35,402 bases of DNA from Cladosporium sp. IMV 00045. Taxonomy: Eukaryota; Ascomycota; Dothideomycetes; Cladosporiales; Cladosporiaceae. This document shows positions 10,470 to 21,768 of the stretch, in pieces. Position numbers and translations under genes: made by a program. The notes beneath the pieces were generated by a model. That model saw only the letters and a program-made list of their open reading frames with translations, did not search any database and was not told the origin of the DNA. Numbering within the stretch: the stretch's first letter is position 1; each line of letters starts with the position of its first letter. The DNA lies in the NCBI GenBank assembly GCA_001931905.2, contig MSJI02000855.1, forward strand, positions 1-35,402, given 5' to 3'.

Positions 10470-12785
10470 ATGGCCTCGCGCGCCCAAGCTTTCAGGGACT
10501 GGGTCCTCAGCGAGGGCCTCATTACCACTGGACCCATTGACCAACTCAAGGACACGCGACTCATGATCGACGCCGAAGACTTCTTAGAAAACATCCTGAC
10601 TTCACGCATGACACGCGAGCCTCTCCTTCCCGCGCTTGGAGGTCTCCCTTTCGCTTTGAGGAAACACGTGGACGACCACATCGCCGCCTTTCAGGTGTCT
10701 AACATCACTCCGACTTTCATTTTCAACGGTCTCGACCTTGCCTGCAAGGATCGTGCGACCATCTCACGTGAGAGCAAACTCGCTGCGCGAAGCTTAGATG
10801 AGGCTTGGAGCCTCTACAGCCAAAGCAGAGCCGACGAGGCTGTAGCAGAGTTTGGCAAATCATGTATGCAAAGCTCATGCGACCGACGCAGGCGATGTGG
10901 CTAACGAGCAACAGGCACATACAGTACTTACCACATCCTTCGCTGGCTCGAATCGCACCTTCAACGTCAAGGGGTTAGGATCCAGACCGCGCCTTACTCC
11001 GCCGCCGCACAAGCTGTGGCGCTCGACAACGAGAACTTTAGTGATGCAATCTTCGGCTCACAGTCTTGTCTTCTTTTCGGTGCTTCCAAGGTCGTCACAT
11101 CTTTCGATTTTGAGAACCAGCTCTTTTCTTGGGTCGAAAGGTCAAAATGCCTGGCTAAGCTGGCAATGAACGACGAGCAATTCCTGGACTTCTCCCTCAT
11201 CTCTGGCTTGACGATCCTTGCACCTCCTACCGAGCTCGAGACTGCGCCTAACCCGATCCAGGGCGCCCGCGAACTGGCTACCCGTGCTGGTACTGTTGGC
11301 TTTGCGGCGTACGACAATCTGAACAAGGAGTTCTTGGAGCTTTTCAAGAAGGCGAGGACCGCCGTTAAGCACAGCGTGATTCTGGACGGCAAGGGCGAGC
11401 TTGTGCTCACTAAGAATGACTCAGCAGCCGCCGACATGCACGAAGTGATCGGGCAGCGCCTCCCTGATGAAATTTACTATTACCTCTCAAGAGGAGTTGT
11501 TGGCCCCAGAGTGCTCAACTGGAGAACCAGAGGCGAAATCTTTGAGATCCCTCCACTTGACGGTGGATCATTGCCGGCATACCAGCAGCTCGTGACGCAA
11601 AAGCTGGCTTCGCTACGTACCAGGACCATGGCACTCATTAACCCGATGCTCCATCGCTACTATCAGAAGAAGGACGTCGAGCTTGTATCATGGCACAACG
11701 AGAACAACCAGCAGTCGCTTAACGTGCCGGATGTATCAGCGCCGTTGCAATCGGCTAACCGCTGGCGCGTGAAGAAGGAGGTTCTTGCTAAGATCTCCGA
11801 CCCGAAGATTGACATCAGGGAGGAGCCGCTGCTATTTGCAGTCACCCTCCTCTCCGACGACAAGACAGCCCAAGAGACTCTGACTGAGAAGCCTGGGGAG
11901 ACTGCAACTCAAGAGCTTAGGGAGCCAAACGAGCTGATCGCTAACACTGTTCTGCGCTTCCTCGAGGACCGTGGCTACATTAACAATAACCACACTCTGT
12001 CCGCTTGGGGTAAAGCTCTCAAAGCAGCATTCGATCACGCGGAGGAGAGTGGCTACATTTCTTCTGCTGGGCGTCGCTCGGAGGCGGCAGAGGCGATATT
12101 CATGGCATTCGAGCTCCACAAGCTCGATGTTCTCAACACAAGCCAAATGTTCCCTGCCGACAAGTACCTGGGCGCTCCCATGCGCGGCTCGGAGTCCGAC
12201 AAGGCCTACACCCTTCTCCTCAGCAGGATTGCGTCCCTTGGCTCGTTCCAACACAAGGAAATTGGGTTTACTGGTCCCCTTTCAAGGCACTTGCTTGGCT
12301 ACCAACAGGTCACCTGTGCTGTGCGCAGCAGCCTCCGCGACCTCTTGGAGGTTCATGCATTGAGCATGCTCGGTTCTGGTGCGGTGTCTCATCAGTTGAA
12401 GCCCACCGACTACTCTGATCTCGGCTGCAATCTCCCATTCATCGAGAACCCTGACCTTGGTCTCAGTCTTGTCGTCAAGAGCTTCCTCGACGAACTGTCA
12501 AACGAGTCGAGCAAGCGCACTGACATCTCACGCTGGTTCAACCACGCGTACGACGTCCCTCACGATTTGGAGAAGGCGTGGAAGATGTGGGGAGCGGTAG
12601 GTTTCCAAGTACCATGTCTTTCTGATTCACTATGCTAATTTGTTTCACAGGTCAACGCTGGCATCCAAGCCGCTGACAGCGCGATTGTTAACAACGATAC
12701 CAAGACGACTTTCAAGAGTGCTGACGAATGGCTTGCGGAGAAGCTCAAGCAATCTAGCCCCATCGGCACTGCCGCTCAGCCCTAG
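10470..12785 (+). CDS. MKT1: Mkt1-like post-transcriptional regulator (XPG-like fold)
   Basis: Three exons: 10470-10863, 10915-12596 and 12651-12785, total 2211 nt, 736 aa. The introns are 51 nt and 54 nt, the first with a GGCTAACGA branch site. Yeast Mkt1 works with the ataxin-2 homologue Pbp1 to control translation and stability of specific mRNAs. It has an inactive XPG/FEN-like nuclease fold followed by Mkt1-specific domains. Here the N-terminus (FRDWVLSEGLI...RLMIDAEDFL) is the XPG-N-like part. After splicing, TYSTYHILRWLE and RIQTAPYSAAAQAVALD lead into DAIFGSQSCLLFGASKVVTSFDF, as in Mkt1 proteins. The C-terminal half fits the MKT1 C-terminal domain. The last exon adds a short tail ending TAAQP. 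Assignment rests on remembered family pattern. Confidence 0.85.
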
Positions 12786-13181
12786 GTGGGAGTATTGATG
12801 TGCAAAGCAGGAGAAGTGAGAAAGATCTTTGCCGCGGAGGCTTGAGGCCTGGGGCGGCCGCAAGGTGTGACTTGACTGTACGAGGGAGACATTTGGTGGT
12901 GGTGAATGTTGGGACGAGGAGACGCTTGTTTTGCCAGGACCAACGGGACAATCACCCAGTGAAGCGAAAATGGGGCGGTGGGCGGTCGCTTGTAATAAAT
13001 TGTGTAGGTGGCTTCCTTCTGCCGTGTACTACATAGTTTAGCCCAATATGCTATCCCAGCCTGTTGAACGCCTCGCGTGTGACGCTTCTCAAAAACCGTC
13101 TAAATACTATCGGCGAAGAGTTGAAACATCGCCGTTTGGTCTGACACCAACGCCAAAATTGAAACACCTGCCGCTCATAAA
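12786..13181. other. Convergent 3' region, MKT1 / CAF16
   Basis: 396 bp between convergent stop codons. No gene, RNA or repeat was recognised. It probably holds both 3' untranslated regions. Confidence 0.45.
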
Positions 13182-14069
13182 CTACTTCTTCTGCTCCAAC
13201 CCATAGCCTCCCTTACCCTCAAGGTTGGGGTAAGTCTTGCCCTCAGTCTGGCCCCTTCTGGGCCCCCTCTCAGCCAAGTCCTCCCTCAACCAATGCATGA
13301 CCAACTGCCCAAGACGGCTGTTGCCCTCAGCTCCGCCGTCGTTCTTGGGCACCTCAAAGGACTCCATGGGACCCCACTTCTTCACTTTGCCCAGCGACAT
13401 GTGCACGAGGTGCGTTGGCCAGTTGGCCAAGTTGTCGAGAATGTGCGTCGCGTACACGATCGTGCACTCCCGCGACTCGGTCTCCTTCTTCAGGAAGTCG
13501 AGGAAGTTGTGCCGCGACAGCAGGTCCAGGTCGACCGTGATCTCGTCCAGCAGCAGCACGGTCCAGGGACGCAGGAGGCCCATTACGAGCTGCACGCGCC
13601 GCCTCTCCCCGTCAGATACGGCGTGCAGGTGCCACGACAAATCCACGTCCAGGATCCGGATCAGCTCGTCCCTGCGCTCCGGGTAGGCGTCGCCGCCGAC
13701 CGATCGAAGCAGCTCCGGCACCGCGATGTCGGATCGGACGATAGGGTTGAGAACCCATTCTAATCCCAGGTAGGTCACGCCCTCGAGGCCCGTGAGGAAG
13801 GGGTCCACGCCGCCGATGTCTACGGCGCCCGCCGGCGCCATGCGTTTGCCGCTCAGAAGGCGGAGGAGGGTTGTTTTGCCCGCGCCGTTCGCTCTGGGGA
13901 TTTAGCACGGGTTCTCGAGGCAAGGTATGGTTCTGTTGACAGGGAGCTTACCACCAATGAGAAGGTTGCGAGAGCCTGCGGGCAGGTCGATGGAGATGTC
14001 CGTCAGGCCTGTGGTGCCGTCGGGGAAGGCGAAGGTTAGGCCATTCGTGGCGATGGTTGGGGAGGGCAT
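13182..14069 (-). CDS. CAF16: Soluble ABC ATPase, CCR4-associated factor 16
   Basis: Two exons on the minus strand, 14069-13952 and 13891-13182, with a 60-nt intron (13892-13951), give 275 aa. Yeast Caf16 is a cytosolic ABC ATPase without membrane domains that associates with the CCR4-NOT complex. The spliced protein has Walker A GANGAGKT (39-46, completed only by splicing), the signature VSDGERRR (about 131-138), Walker B VLLLDE (about 151-156) followed by ITVDLDLLSR typical of this family, and the H-loop YATH (His about 189). No membrane segment is seen. The acceptor has two adjacent AGs (CAGAG); the second is needed to keep the Walker A glycine frame. It shares a 334-bp divergent promoter with MOD5. 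Confidence 0.92.
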
Positions 14070-14403
14070 TTTGACTTTATTATGATTGGAAGTGCTCTGG
14101 AGTGAGGTGGTCTTTCTTTTAATTGAGGGAGAAGACAGGATCTTATATATCTAGGCCTCTGGGCTTCACTCAATCATCGGCAGATATTAGACCATTGCGT
14201 GGTGGATTTTCGATGACTCGTGACGAAAGGACCTTCCGAATTCGGCATGTCGAGGGACCGTGCGTACAATTTACATTTCCATTCACATGTCATCAGCCCT
14301 AAGCAACAAGCGAATACGCGTATAAAGAGCCCGATGGCTACAGATATTTGAATACGAGGACTCGATGCTGCGGTCTGTGGGTGGAATCAGACATATTACC
14401 ACA
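14070..14403. promoter_or_regulatory. Divergent promoter region, CAF16 / MOD5
   Basis: 334 bp between divergent ATGs. A TATATAAGA-like element on the minus strand (around 14142-14152) sits about 75 bp upstream of the CAF16 start and could be its TATA box. No equivalent was recognised for MOD5. Confidence 0.4.
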
Positions 14404-15889
14404 ATGGCGCAGCAAGCGCAAAGGCAACCTCTCATCGCCATTGTCGGCTCGACTGGAACCGGCAAATCAGACGTACGCATTCGATCATCTCAACCTATAC
14501 TCCTACAACCAGAAAGCTGACCACCGCAGCCAGCTAGCCGTCTCCTTAGCCCAGCGATATAATGGCGAAGTTATCAATGGCGATGCCATGCAATTGTACG
14601 AGGGTCTCCCTGTAATCACGAACAAGATCACAGTAGAAGAGCGGAAAGGCATTCCTCACCATTTGCTCGGCTGCATAGGCTTTGGAGAGCCAACATGGGT
14701 TGTTGGGACGTTCGTCAAGCGCGCGCTGGGTGTCATTGAAGAGATCAGAAGTCGAGGGAAACTGCCAATTCTGGTTGGAGGCACGCACTATTATACTCAG
14801 AGCTTGCTCTTTCGAGATCGACTCGCGGAGGGCGAGGAAAAGAGTCAGGATGGGGGGAAGGAAGAGGAGGTGAAGGGTCCCGCGGACAATTTGGAAGAGA
14901 AATTCCCCATCTTGAACGAGTCTACACCTACGTTGCTGGAGAAATTGCGAGAAATCGACCCCGTCATGGCGGACCGCTGGCACCCCAATGACCGGCGAAA
15001 GATCCAAAGAAGTCTGGAAATCTACCTGCAAACCGGCCGCAAGGCCTCGGATATCTACGCAGAACAACGGCAAGCAAACGCGAGCACCGCAGCAGATCCT
15101 TCCAACGAAGAAGCAGAATCAGGAATGCGCTTCCCTACACTGCTCTTCTGGATCCACGCCGAATCCGAAACGCTGCGAAACCGCCTCGACAAGCGCGTCG
15201 ACAAAATGCTCGCCCAAGGCCTGCTGGACGAAGTCAACCAATTGCACGCCTACGCCACGAATTCCGAACAAGAACAAGGCAAGCCCGTAGACGAAAGTCG
15301 AGGAATCTGGGTCAGCATCGGCTTCAAAGAATTCAAAGCGTACATCACCGCTCGAGGCTCCGGCTCCGCGAGCGAAGCGGACCTCGCGTCTCTCAAGGCG
15401 GAAGCGATAGAGCGGACGAAAATCGCCACGCGCCAATACGCCAAACGCCAGATTCGCTGGATCCGCATCAAACTCCTCCATGCCCTCTCTTCCGCGCACG
15501 CAGAGCGGTCTTTCTACCTTCTCGACGGCTCGGACGTTTCGAAATTCTCCGAAAGTGTCGTCCAGCCCGCGCAAGATTTGACGCAAGCTTTCCTCGCGGA
15601 ATCCCCCATGCCGGAGCCGAAGAGCCTGTCTCAAGCAGCGGAGGAGCAGTTGACGGCGAAGCAGGATCATGATCTTGCCGCTACGCCTGCGTTGTGGGTT
15701 AGGCGGAGTTGTGATGTTTGTGGAGTCACTTGCGTGACGGAGAAGCAGTGGGAGCAGCATTCGAGGAGTAGGGCGCATAGAAGGCTGGTCAGTAAGAGGA
15801 AGAGGTTTGATGAGGATGGTGGTGAGGGGGGACGTGCTAAAGCTGGAGGGGAGGAAGGGAAGGATAGTGGAGATGTAGATGGGTCATGA
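14404..15889 (+). CDS. MOD5: tRNA dimethylallyltransferase (i6A37) with C-terminal zinc finger
   Basis: Two exons, 14404-14472 and 14534-15889, with a 61-nt intron (GTACGC...CAG), give 474 aa. The enzyme transfers a dimethylallyl group from DMAPP to A37 next to the anticodon of UNN-reading tRNAs, in cytosol, nucleus and/or mitochondria. The P-loop GSTGTGKSD (15-23) is completed across the intron. It is followed by INGDAMQLYEGLPVITNKIT and IPHHLLG, then GTHYYTQSLLF, all MiaA/Mod5 hallmarks. The C-terminus has a C2H2 zinc finger (C416-x2-C-x12-H-x5-H), as in eukaryotic members, then a basic and Gly-rich tail. The upstream open frame before this ATG is not similar to the family; the ATG at 14404 puts the P-loop at the usual distance. 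Confidence 0.94.
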
Positions 15890-16032
15890 TCACGATCGAC
15901 AGGGTATGAGAAATGAACAGATTACGGCGAATGGTCACAATGGAGAGTCAATGCTTCTGTGCGAAGCCGCCGACATATCATCTCAATTACAGATTGGGGT
16001 ATCATTAAATATTCAAAGCTGGATGTTCCAAT

Positions 16033-17349
16033 TCAAGCCTCCTCGCCAGCCTCCGCTTCTTCCTTCCTAATCTCTTCCTCCAAGCGCCGTTTCTCGGCAT
16101 TCCGTGCATGCGCTCTATTAGCTTCGTCCACAGACGGGCTGCTCACGGAGCTTCCCAACCCGCTGACACCTTTATTTGCCCTAGGAGTGCCTTTGAAAGA
16201 GCCGAAAGAAGGAACTTTGCGCAACCCTGGCTCGCTGTTCAAGGATGCGTTGAGTTTCGCCCGCAGCGCTGACTGTGGCCGTTCACTGTTTCCAGGCGTT
16301 GAGGGCGGATTGACTTCCTCGCCTGCTTCGGCCTTTTCGCGCCGGATCTTCTCCTCTGCGCGTCGTTTCTCCGCGTTCTTGATCCGCATCATGGTCATTT
16401 CCTCCATGGATGGGCCGTTCGTCGTGCCGCCTGTTCCTGCGTTGTGTGTTGTTTGAGGTGTTCCTCCATCTTGGCCGTTGCTTTGAGGTGTCATGGGCGA
16501 GCGAGGTTGTGCTTTTGGAACGCAGTCTGGCTCAATCCCTTTGGCCCAATTGACTTCCTCGAAGACTGAAAAGCGAGGGTCCTCATTCTGAACCTTTGGG
16601 ATATCGAGAATCGCGGCGTGTGCGCCGACTATGCTCTTGAAGACGATCAAGACTGTGTAGTAAGTCGCGCGATGCTTCTCTCCGGGTACTTTGATCTTCT
16701 TGTCGCGCAAGATGGTATGTTCGATCTTGCCGAAGCGCGAGAAAAGCTCCTGCACACTATCGCGGTCCAGATGTGCCGTCTCATCGCTTCTGGGAAAACG
16801 GAACTTGATAGAGCGATCCATCTCTTCCACAGGTCCGTTTTGTACCGCCACAGGCTGCGCGGCCTCTTCTTCTTCTTCCTTCCTTCTCTCAGCTTCTGCA
16901 GCTCGTCTAAGCTCTTCTGTTCTCGCTTCCCTCCTTCTCTTTCCATCTGCCGCCAGCCTCGCTAGTTCTCGCTGGAACTTCTCGTCTTCGTCCATCTCAT
17001 CCCTCTTTCTCTTCAAATAACCATTCTCCCGAGCTTCAAGCTCATCTATCATCGTCTTCCGCCGAGCATCGTACTGTGACTCGCGCTGCGCCTTTTCTAC
17101 TCTCGCCCTGCGCGCATTGTCGTACAACTCCCTCGCCGTCGAATCGCTGAGCACATCGTAGGCGATTTGGAGAAGATGGAACTTGTCGAGTGCCTCTTGA
17201 TTTGCGCCGACTTTGTCAGGATGGTATTTCAAGGCGGTTTTGCGCCAGGCGCTGCGCAGTTCGTTTTCGGCGCATGTTGGCGCAACGCCCAGTAAATCGT
17301 AGAAGTCGTGGTTCGAGTCGATGTATTGCTTTACATCGTCGCTTGCCAT
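16033..17349 (-). CDS. cwf23: DnaJ/RRM protein, CWF23 (DNAJC17)-like splicing factor
   Basis: Single exon, 438 aa. It has an N-terminal J domain (about 14-82) with the HPD motif at 43-45 (KYHPDK), a charged Arg/Glu coiled-coil segment (about 85-185), an RRM-like domain (about 190-270, with HLDRDSVQELFSRFGKIEH and YYTVLIVFKSI), and a disordered C-terminus. This order matches S. pombe Cwf23 and human DNAJC17, which associate with the spliceosome. I start at MASDDVKQYI (17349). The frame is open upstream with a hydrophobic stretch, but J-domain spacing favours this start. The C-terminus contains two near-identical basic/acidic helices of about 24 residues (see findings). It ends 143 bp from the convergent MOD5 stop. 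Confidence 0.85.
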   Translation of the reverse strand: MASDDVKQYIDSNHDFYDLLGVAPTCAENELRSAWRKTALKYHPDKVGANQEALDKFHLLQIAYDVLSDSTARELYDNARRARVEKAQRESQYDARRKTMIDELEARENGYLKRKRDEMDEDEKFQRELARLAADGKRRREARTEELRRAAEAERRKEEEEEAAQPVAVQNGPVEEMDRSIKFRFPRSDETAHLDRDSVQELFSRFGKIEHTILRDKKIKVPGEKHRATYYTVLIVFKSIVGAHAAILDIPKVQNEDPRFSVFEEVNWAKGIEPDCVPKAQPRSPMTPQSNGQDGGTPQTTHNAGTGGTTNGPSMEEMTMMRIKNAEKRRAEEKIRREKAEAGEEVNPPSTPGNSERPQSALRAKLNASLNSEPGLRKVPSFGSFKGTPRANKGVSGLGSSVSSPSVDEANRAHARNAEKRRLEEEIRKEEAEAGEEA

Positions 17350-17808
17350 ATTGGGCAGATCTTTGAGAGAGTGCTGATGTAAGTGTGTTTGTTCATGTAA
17401 ACATGGTAACCATAGTTGAAGTGAAGTGTAAATAGCAAATATGCATGCAAGGCAATAATACTTCCAGTGATCGCCGCTCATCGATGAAGCTACGGCGCCC
17501 CACGCGCTCGGCAGGAGCGGGCCGAAGGTTGAGCTTAATTCACGAGCGGACGAAGCTCCATCATGAGATGCCGCGCGCGTGTGATGAACATCATCCTGCC
17601 ACCACATACACTCATCCTTACCAACTCCTCATACTCACCACCTTCACTCACACACATCAGCGCACTATCAACATCGATCGCTTCTGTCAGAAGACTCGCA
17701 TTTGGTCTTCTGAAGTCGCGCACTTCCTCCGGCTGCTTGCTCGGCAGCGCCAATTGCTATCACTTAGCTCAGAAATGCTTCAGCTTTCACCTCGCGATAC
17801 CGGACAGC
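17350..17808. promoter_or_regulatory. Divergent promoter region, CWF23-like / DCP2
   Basis: 459 bp between divergent start codons. It is rich in CAC/CTCAC and pyrimidine runs toward DCP2. No clear TATA box was found. It should contain both promoters. Confidence 0.4.
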
Positions 17809-20785
17809 ATGGCAGAAGCGAGGATGGAGCTAGCTGATTGTATGTCGTGTGACCACTGACCTCTCTCATGCTGTACTGACAAGACTACTAGGGTTCGACG
17901 ACCTCAGCGTTCGCTTCCTACTTAACCTACCCAAAACAGAACTCGAGAGCATACCGCGACTTTGTTTCCAAGTCGAAGAAGCCCAATGGTACTACGAAGA
18001 TTTCGTCAGGCCACTCGCTGCGGCGATCGGGCGCCCACTGCCCAGCATGCACTTACGGCAGTTTTGCCTGCAACTATTCCAGCATTGCCCACTGCTGAGC
18101 GGCTTCACTAGCGAGCAGCACCTTGCTGCGTACGAGGAATTCTTGGCATATAAAGTGCGCGTGCCTGTGCGCGGTGCCATCTTGCTCGACGAAAGCATGG
18201 AGCGCGTAGTGCTAGTCAAGGGATGGAAGAAGGGCGCGTCCTGGAGTTTTCCACGTGGCAAGATCAACAAGGATGAGAAAGACTTGGACTGCACCATTCG
18301 CGAAGTTTGGGAAGAGACTGGATTTGATATAAGTACGGCTGGTCTGGTTCCAGAGAACGAGCGCGATGTCAAGTACATCGACATCACGATGCGCGAACAG
18401 CATATGCGCATGTTTGTGTTTCGTGACGTTCCTCTGGACACTTTCTTCGAGCCGAAGACCAGGAAGGAGATCAGCAAGATCCAATGGTACAAGCTGAGGG
18501 ACCTGCCTGGATTTGCGAAGAGGAACAAGAATGATGACAACAGCGGCAACACGAACAAATTCTACATGGTTGCCCCATTCATGAGCCATGTCAAGAAATG
18601 GATTGGACAACAAAGAAGGAAAGAGGGAGCGGTGATGCAAACTGAGGAGCAGCTGGTCGCACATGGCTTGGATGTCCAGAACGCTGTTGCAGAGGAACCA
18701 GAGCCATATGTCCAGCCGGTCGAGATGTCGGCGCCTACGATCGATCGATCAGAGGAACTGAAGCGGCTTTTGTCTATCGGTGGACCCAGCATCGCACCTG
18801 CGCAGCAAGTGCCAGCACCCGCCCAGCAGCAGCCTCAGGTGTCTCAAGCAAATCATCTCTTGGCAATGCTCCAAGGTGGCGCACCCAGCCAGCAGAATGG
18901 CCCTCCACCGCAAACACCGCTGGAGCAAGTCAATGCTTTCGTGCCGACACAACCAGAGTCGCCTCATCCACGCCATCCCAGACAGGTACCCATCGGCCAT
19001 CAGCAACCGCCACCGCAATTCCCACTTTCGCCCCCAAGAATTCCCCATCAGGACCAGCAGCACATGTCTCAGCCACCTCCAGGCTTTGGACAACCCAACC
19101 AAGGCGGGTTCGCGCCTAATGGTCTGCCACCTCAGCATCCACAGGCGAACTTCCCTGGCATGCAACCAGCGCAGCCCCATCTCCCGCCTGGTGGACCCTT
19201 CAACCACCCGCAAACGCAAACCCTACCACCGCAACCATTGCATCCAAATGTTCAGCCCAGACAAGCCTCATTATCTGGACAACACCAGATCCAAGGTCAA
19301 CATGGAGCAATTGCGTCCGGTCCGTCCGCGCCAAACCCTTCACAGCTGCCGCCGCCTAGGCTTACAGCCCAGTCGATGAAGCTGCTGGATGCTTTCAAGA
19401 CTGGGCAGAAGCCTGCACAGTCACCACTTGCATCTAACGCGGCGCCGAGGTCTGGTAGTGCCGTCCATCAAAGCGCTCTACTTGGTCTATTCAAGCCGAG
19501 TCCAGCGCCTGAAGTTCAGCAAATGCAGCAGGACCCTCGATCAGAACATGCCATTGTGTCTCCAGCTCCCGATGAGGTTGTTCAGAGACCCGCAGCGATG
19601 CAAGAGAGACGACCTACCTTGAACGAAATCACGAGGTCTTTACCGCTCAATTTCAAGGCGAAACGACCGTCTCAACATTCTCCCGCGATACCTCAGATGA
19701 CTGCCGCTTCGCCGCAGGCTCCGCAGCCGCCTGTGGCAACCAAGCCGGCGCAAGAGTACATTACCCAGCCTGAGCTTTCTGCGCCTGTACATCCCCCTGC
19801 ACCCGTGCCACAGCATGCATCAAACTCAAGCTCCCGCTCGCCCGTAAGTAACCCCAAGACGCGAGCTCCCACTGGGCCCAAAGAACCAAAGGGCAAGGAC
19901 ACACCAACCTCGTCCGCAAAGCAGATCATGCAGAGACCGGGTGGTCGTCAAGCATCGGGACGTCCATCTCGTGATAAGACAACAGCGTCGCCGTCTCCCG
20001 CACGGCAGTCCAAGTCGAAGGCGAATGAGCCACCGGTCCCCATTACGATCCTTGCTAGGCCCAGCTCCGCAAAGGGCAAATCAGGCTCGCCAGCTGCCCA
20101 GTCTCCGAAGCAGGCGTTCCAACCAAAGTTGCTCCAGAGACACGACGGTGCCGACATCGATACCGCGTCTCCGAACGGGCATGCTGACACATATGAGGCT
20201 CCCGCTAGTAACAATGGCAACGGCAAACGAGATCAACTCCTTGCCCTGTTCAGCAAGTCACCTGCAGTTCCGCAAGCTTCACCCCAAGCCTTGCCGGCGA
20301 CAACAGTGTCGCCTTCTCCGAAGGCTGCTACCTCTCCGCCTCCTGCCAGCGCAAACAACAACCATCTCCTCAATCTCTTCAATGCCACTGCTCCTGCGCA
20401 ACATACTAGCCCACAGCCCAGCCCGCAGCCACCTTCTGCACCTTCCCTCCAGCCGACACAAAGGCCTAGCAAGGCTAAGAGTCCTGTGCCACCGCCGATC
20501 ATCCCTCAACAGCCCCAAAACTCGCTCCTCGATCTTTTCAAGAAGCCCACCAGTCACGTCCACAATCCTTCGGTTGAATCACCCATCTCACCGTTCAACC
20601 TTGGCTCACCGCACGCCATGCGTCACGGTCAGCTATCGGGAAATAGGGGCACTGAACAGCCGAGATCGAGACTGGGAAGCGTGGCAAGTGGCGGCGGAAG
20701 TGGAACTGCCACGCCTACGGAGCAGAAGGACTTTTTGTTGGGCTTTTTGAATGGGGTTGTGCAGAAGGAAGGACAGAGGAAGTGA
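17809..20785 (+). CDS. DCP2: mRNA-decapping enzyme Dcp2
   Basis: Two exons, 17809-17839 (31 nt) and 17892-20785, with a 52-nt intron (GTATGT...CTAG), give 974 aa. Dcp2 removes the m7G cap in cytoplasm and P-bodies, committing mRNAs to 5'-3' decay. The spliced start (MAEARMELADWFDDLSVRFL) restores the N-terminal regulatory domain that binds Dcp1, with the W and FLLNLP pattern. The Nudix domain follows with box G133-x5-E-x7-REVWEETGF (Glu148, Glu151 and Glu152 in the metal site), and then the Box B region. The rest (about 270-974) is a Pro/Gln-rich disordered tail with repeated LLxLF-type helical motifs of the kind that bind Edc3 or Pat1. An internal ATG at 17849 would lose the tryptophan junction, so the micro-exon is preferred. 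Confidence 0.96.
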
Positions 20786-20903
20786 TTTGCGAGTGATGAG
20801 ACTTATTTGAGCGTGTAAGCGAATTGTTTTGATCCGTATGAATCGTCTTTCTTTTGACTGCAGTAAGCCTTTGTGCGATAAATGGCGAATACATCGTCGT
20901 TGA

Positions 20904-21768
20904 TTACATTCTTTTCGTGAGCGTGCCAGTCACATGTGGGATAGTGTCGTACTTGTTCTCTCCAATTCCAGGCCTGAGGTCGACTTTCTCCCACTCTCCA
21001 GCTGTGAGCAGCCATTCGTCCGTCGGCCTGGTGATGTTGCATCCTCCGAAGAAATGCGGCCAAATCACATTGATAGCACCTAAACAAATGATTAGCAATG
21101 CGCATTCTACACGTCCCGTTTTCTTTGGAAAATCACTCACGCTGCCAAAACGCAACAAAATCCCCCTGATACTTCGTCTTAACATGCTCATAAACAAGCC
21201 ATTTGCCACCGGGCTTCAGCAACGGGTACAAATCGCGAATCACCCCTTCCGGCCCGGGGATACTGCACAAACACTGCACCGTGACGATCGTATCGACACT
21301 CCCCCTCTCAATGCCCCCCACACTCCCCAACTCCTCCGCCCCGCACCCGATGATCTCGTAAACCTCCCCCAGGCCGGCTTTCACGGCGCTCTCGCGCAGC
21401 TGGGAATGCAGGCCCGCGTTCGGCTCCACGCCGTAGATCTTGCGTACTTCAGGATTCATTGCCGCTGCGAACAGGTACAGCCATTGGCCTGTGCCGGGCC
21501 CGATGTCGAGGATCACGCCCCGCGCGTTGTTGGCTAGCAGGGGCATTACTTTCGCCGCGGCATTGTCGCGCGACCGGGGGCCGAACCAGGTCCAGAATCG
21601 TGCGAACCAGTGGTCTTTGAAGGTGGAGATGGAAGTTAAGGGTTGGAGATTCAGTGTGCTGACGAGGTTGTAGATGGTGTGCGGGATATACCAGCCGGAG
21701 CAGTAGAGGAGGTAGAGTGGGCGGAGGAGGTTGACGGGTCCGGATTCTTGGACCGGTGGTTGGGACAT
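20904..21768 (-). CDS. Class I SAM methyltransferase, METTL7-like
   Basis: Two exons on the minus strand, 21768-21141 and 21079-20904, with a 61-nt intron (GTGAGT...TTTAG), give 267 aa. SAM-binding motif I is LDIGPGTG (87-94), followed by the acidic loop YGVEPNAGL and later VDTIVTVQCLCSIPGPEGVI and LKPGGKWLVYEHV (motif III-like). This resembles METTL7/TMT1-type methyltransferases and fungal relatives. The N-terminal LLRPLYLLYCSGWYIP stretch could be a membrane anchor. The second exon adds the family-typical C-terminus (VIWPHFFGGCNITRPT). A TATATATAAG-like element on the minus strand (about 21843-21853) lies some 75 bp upstream of the ATG. Substrate unknown. It ends 118 bp from the convergent DCP2 stop. 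Confidence 0.87.

Noticed and set aside
13293..13763. 156-codon plus-strand frame over CAF16
   Set aside because: Antisense to the exon carrying Walker B and signature motifs.
19941..20750. 269-codon frame inside the DCP2 tail
   Set aside because: Out-of-frame shadow of the Pro/Gln-rich region; no independent support.
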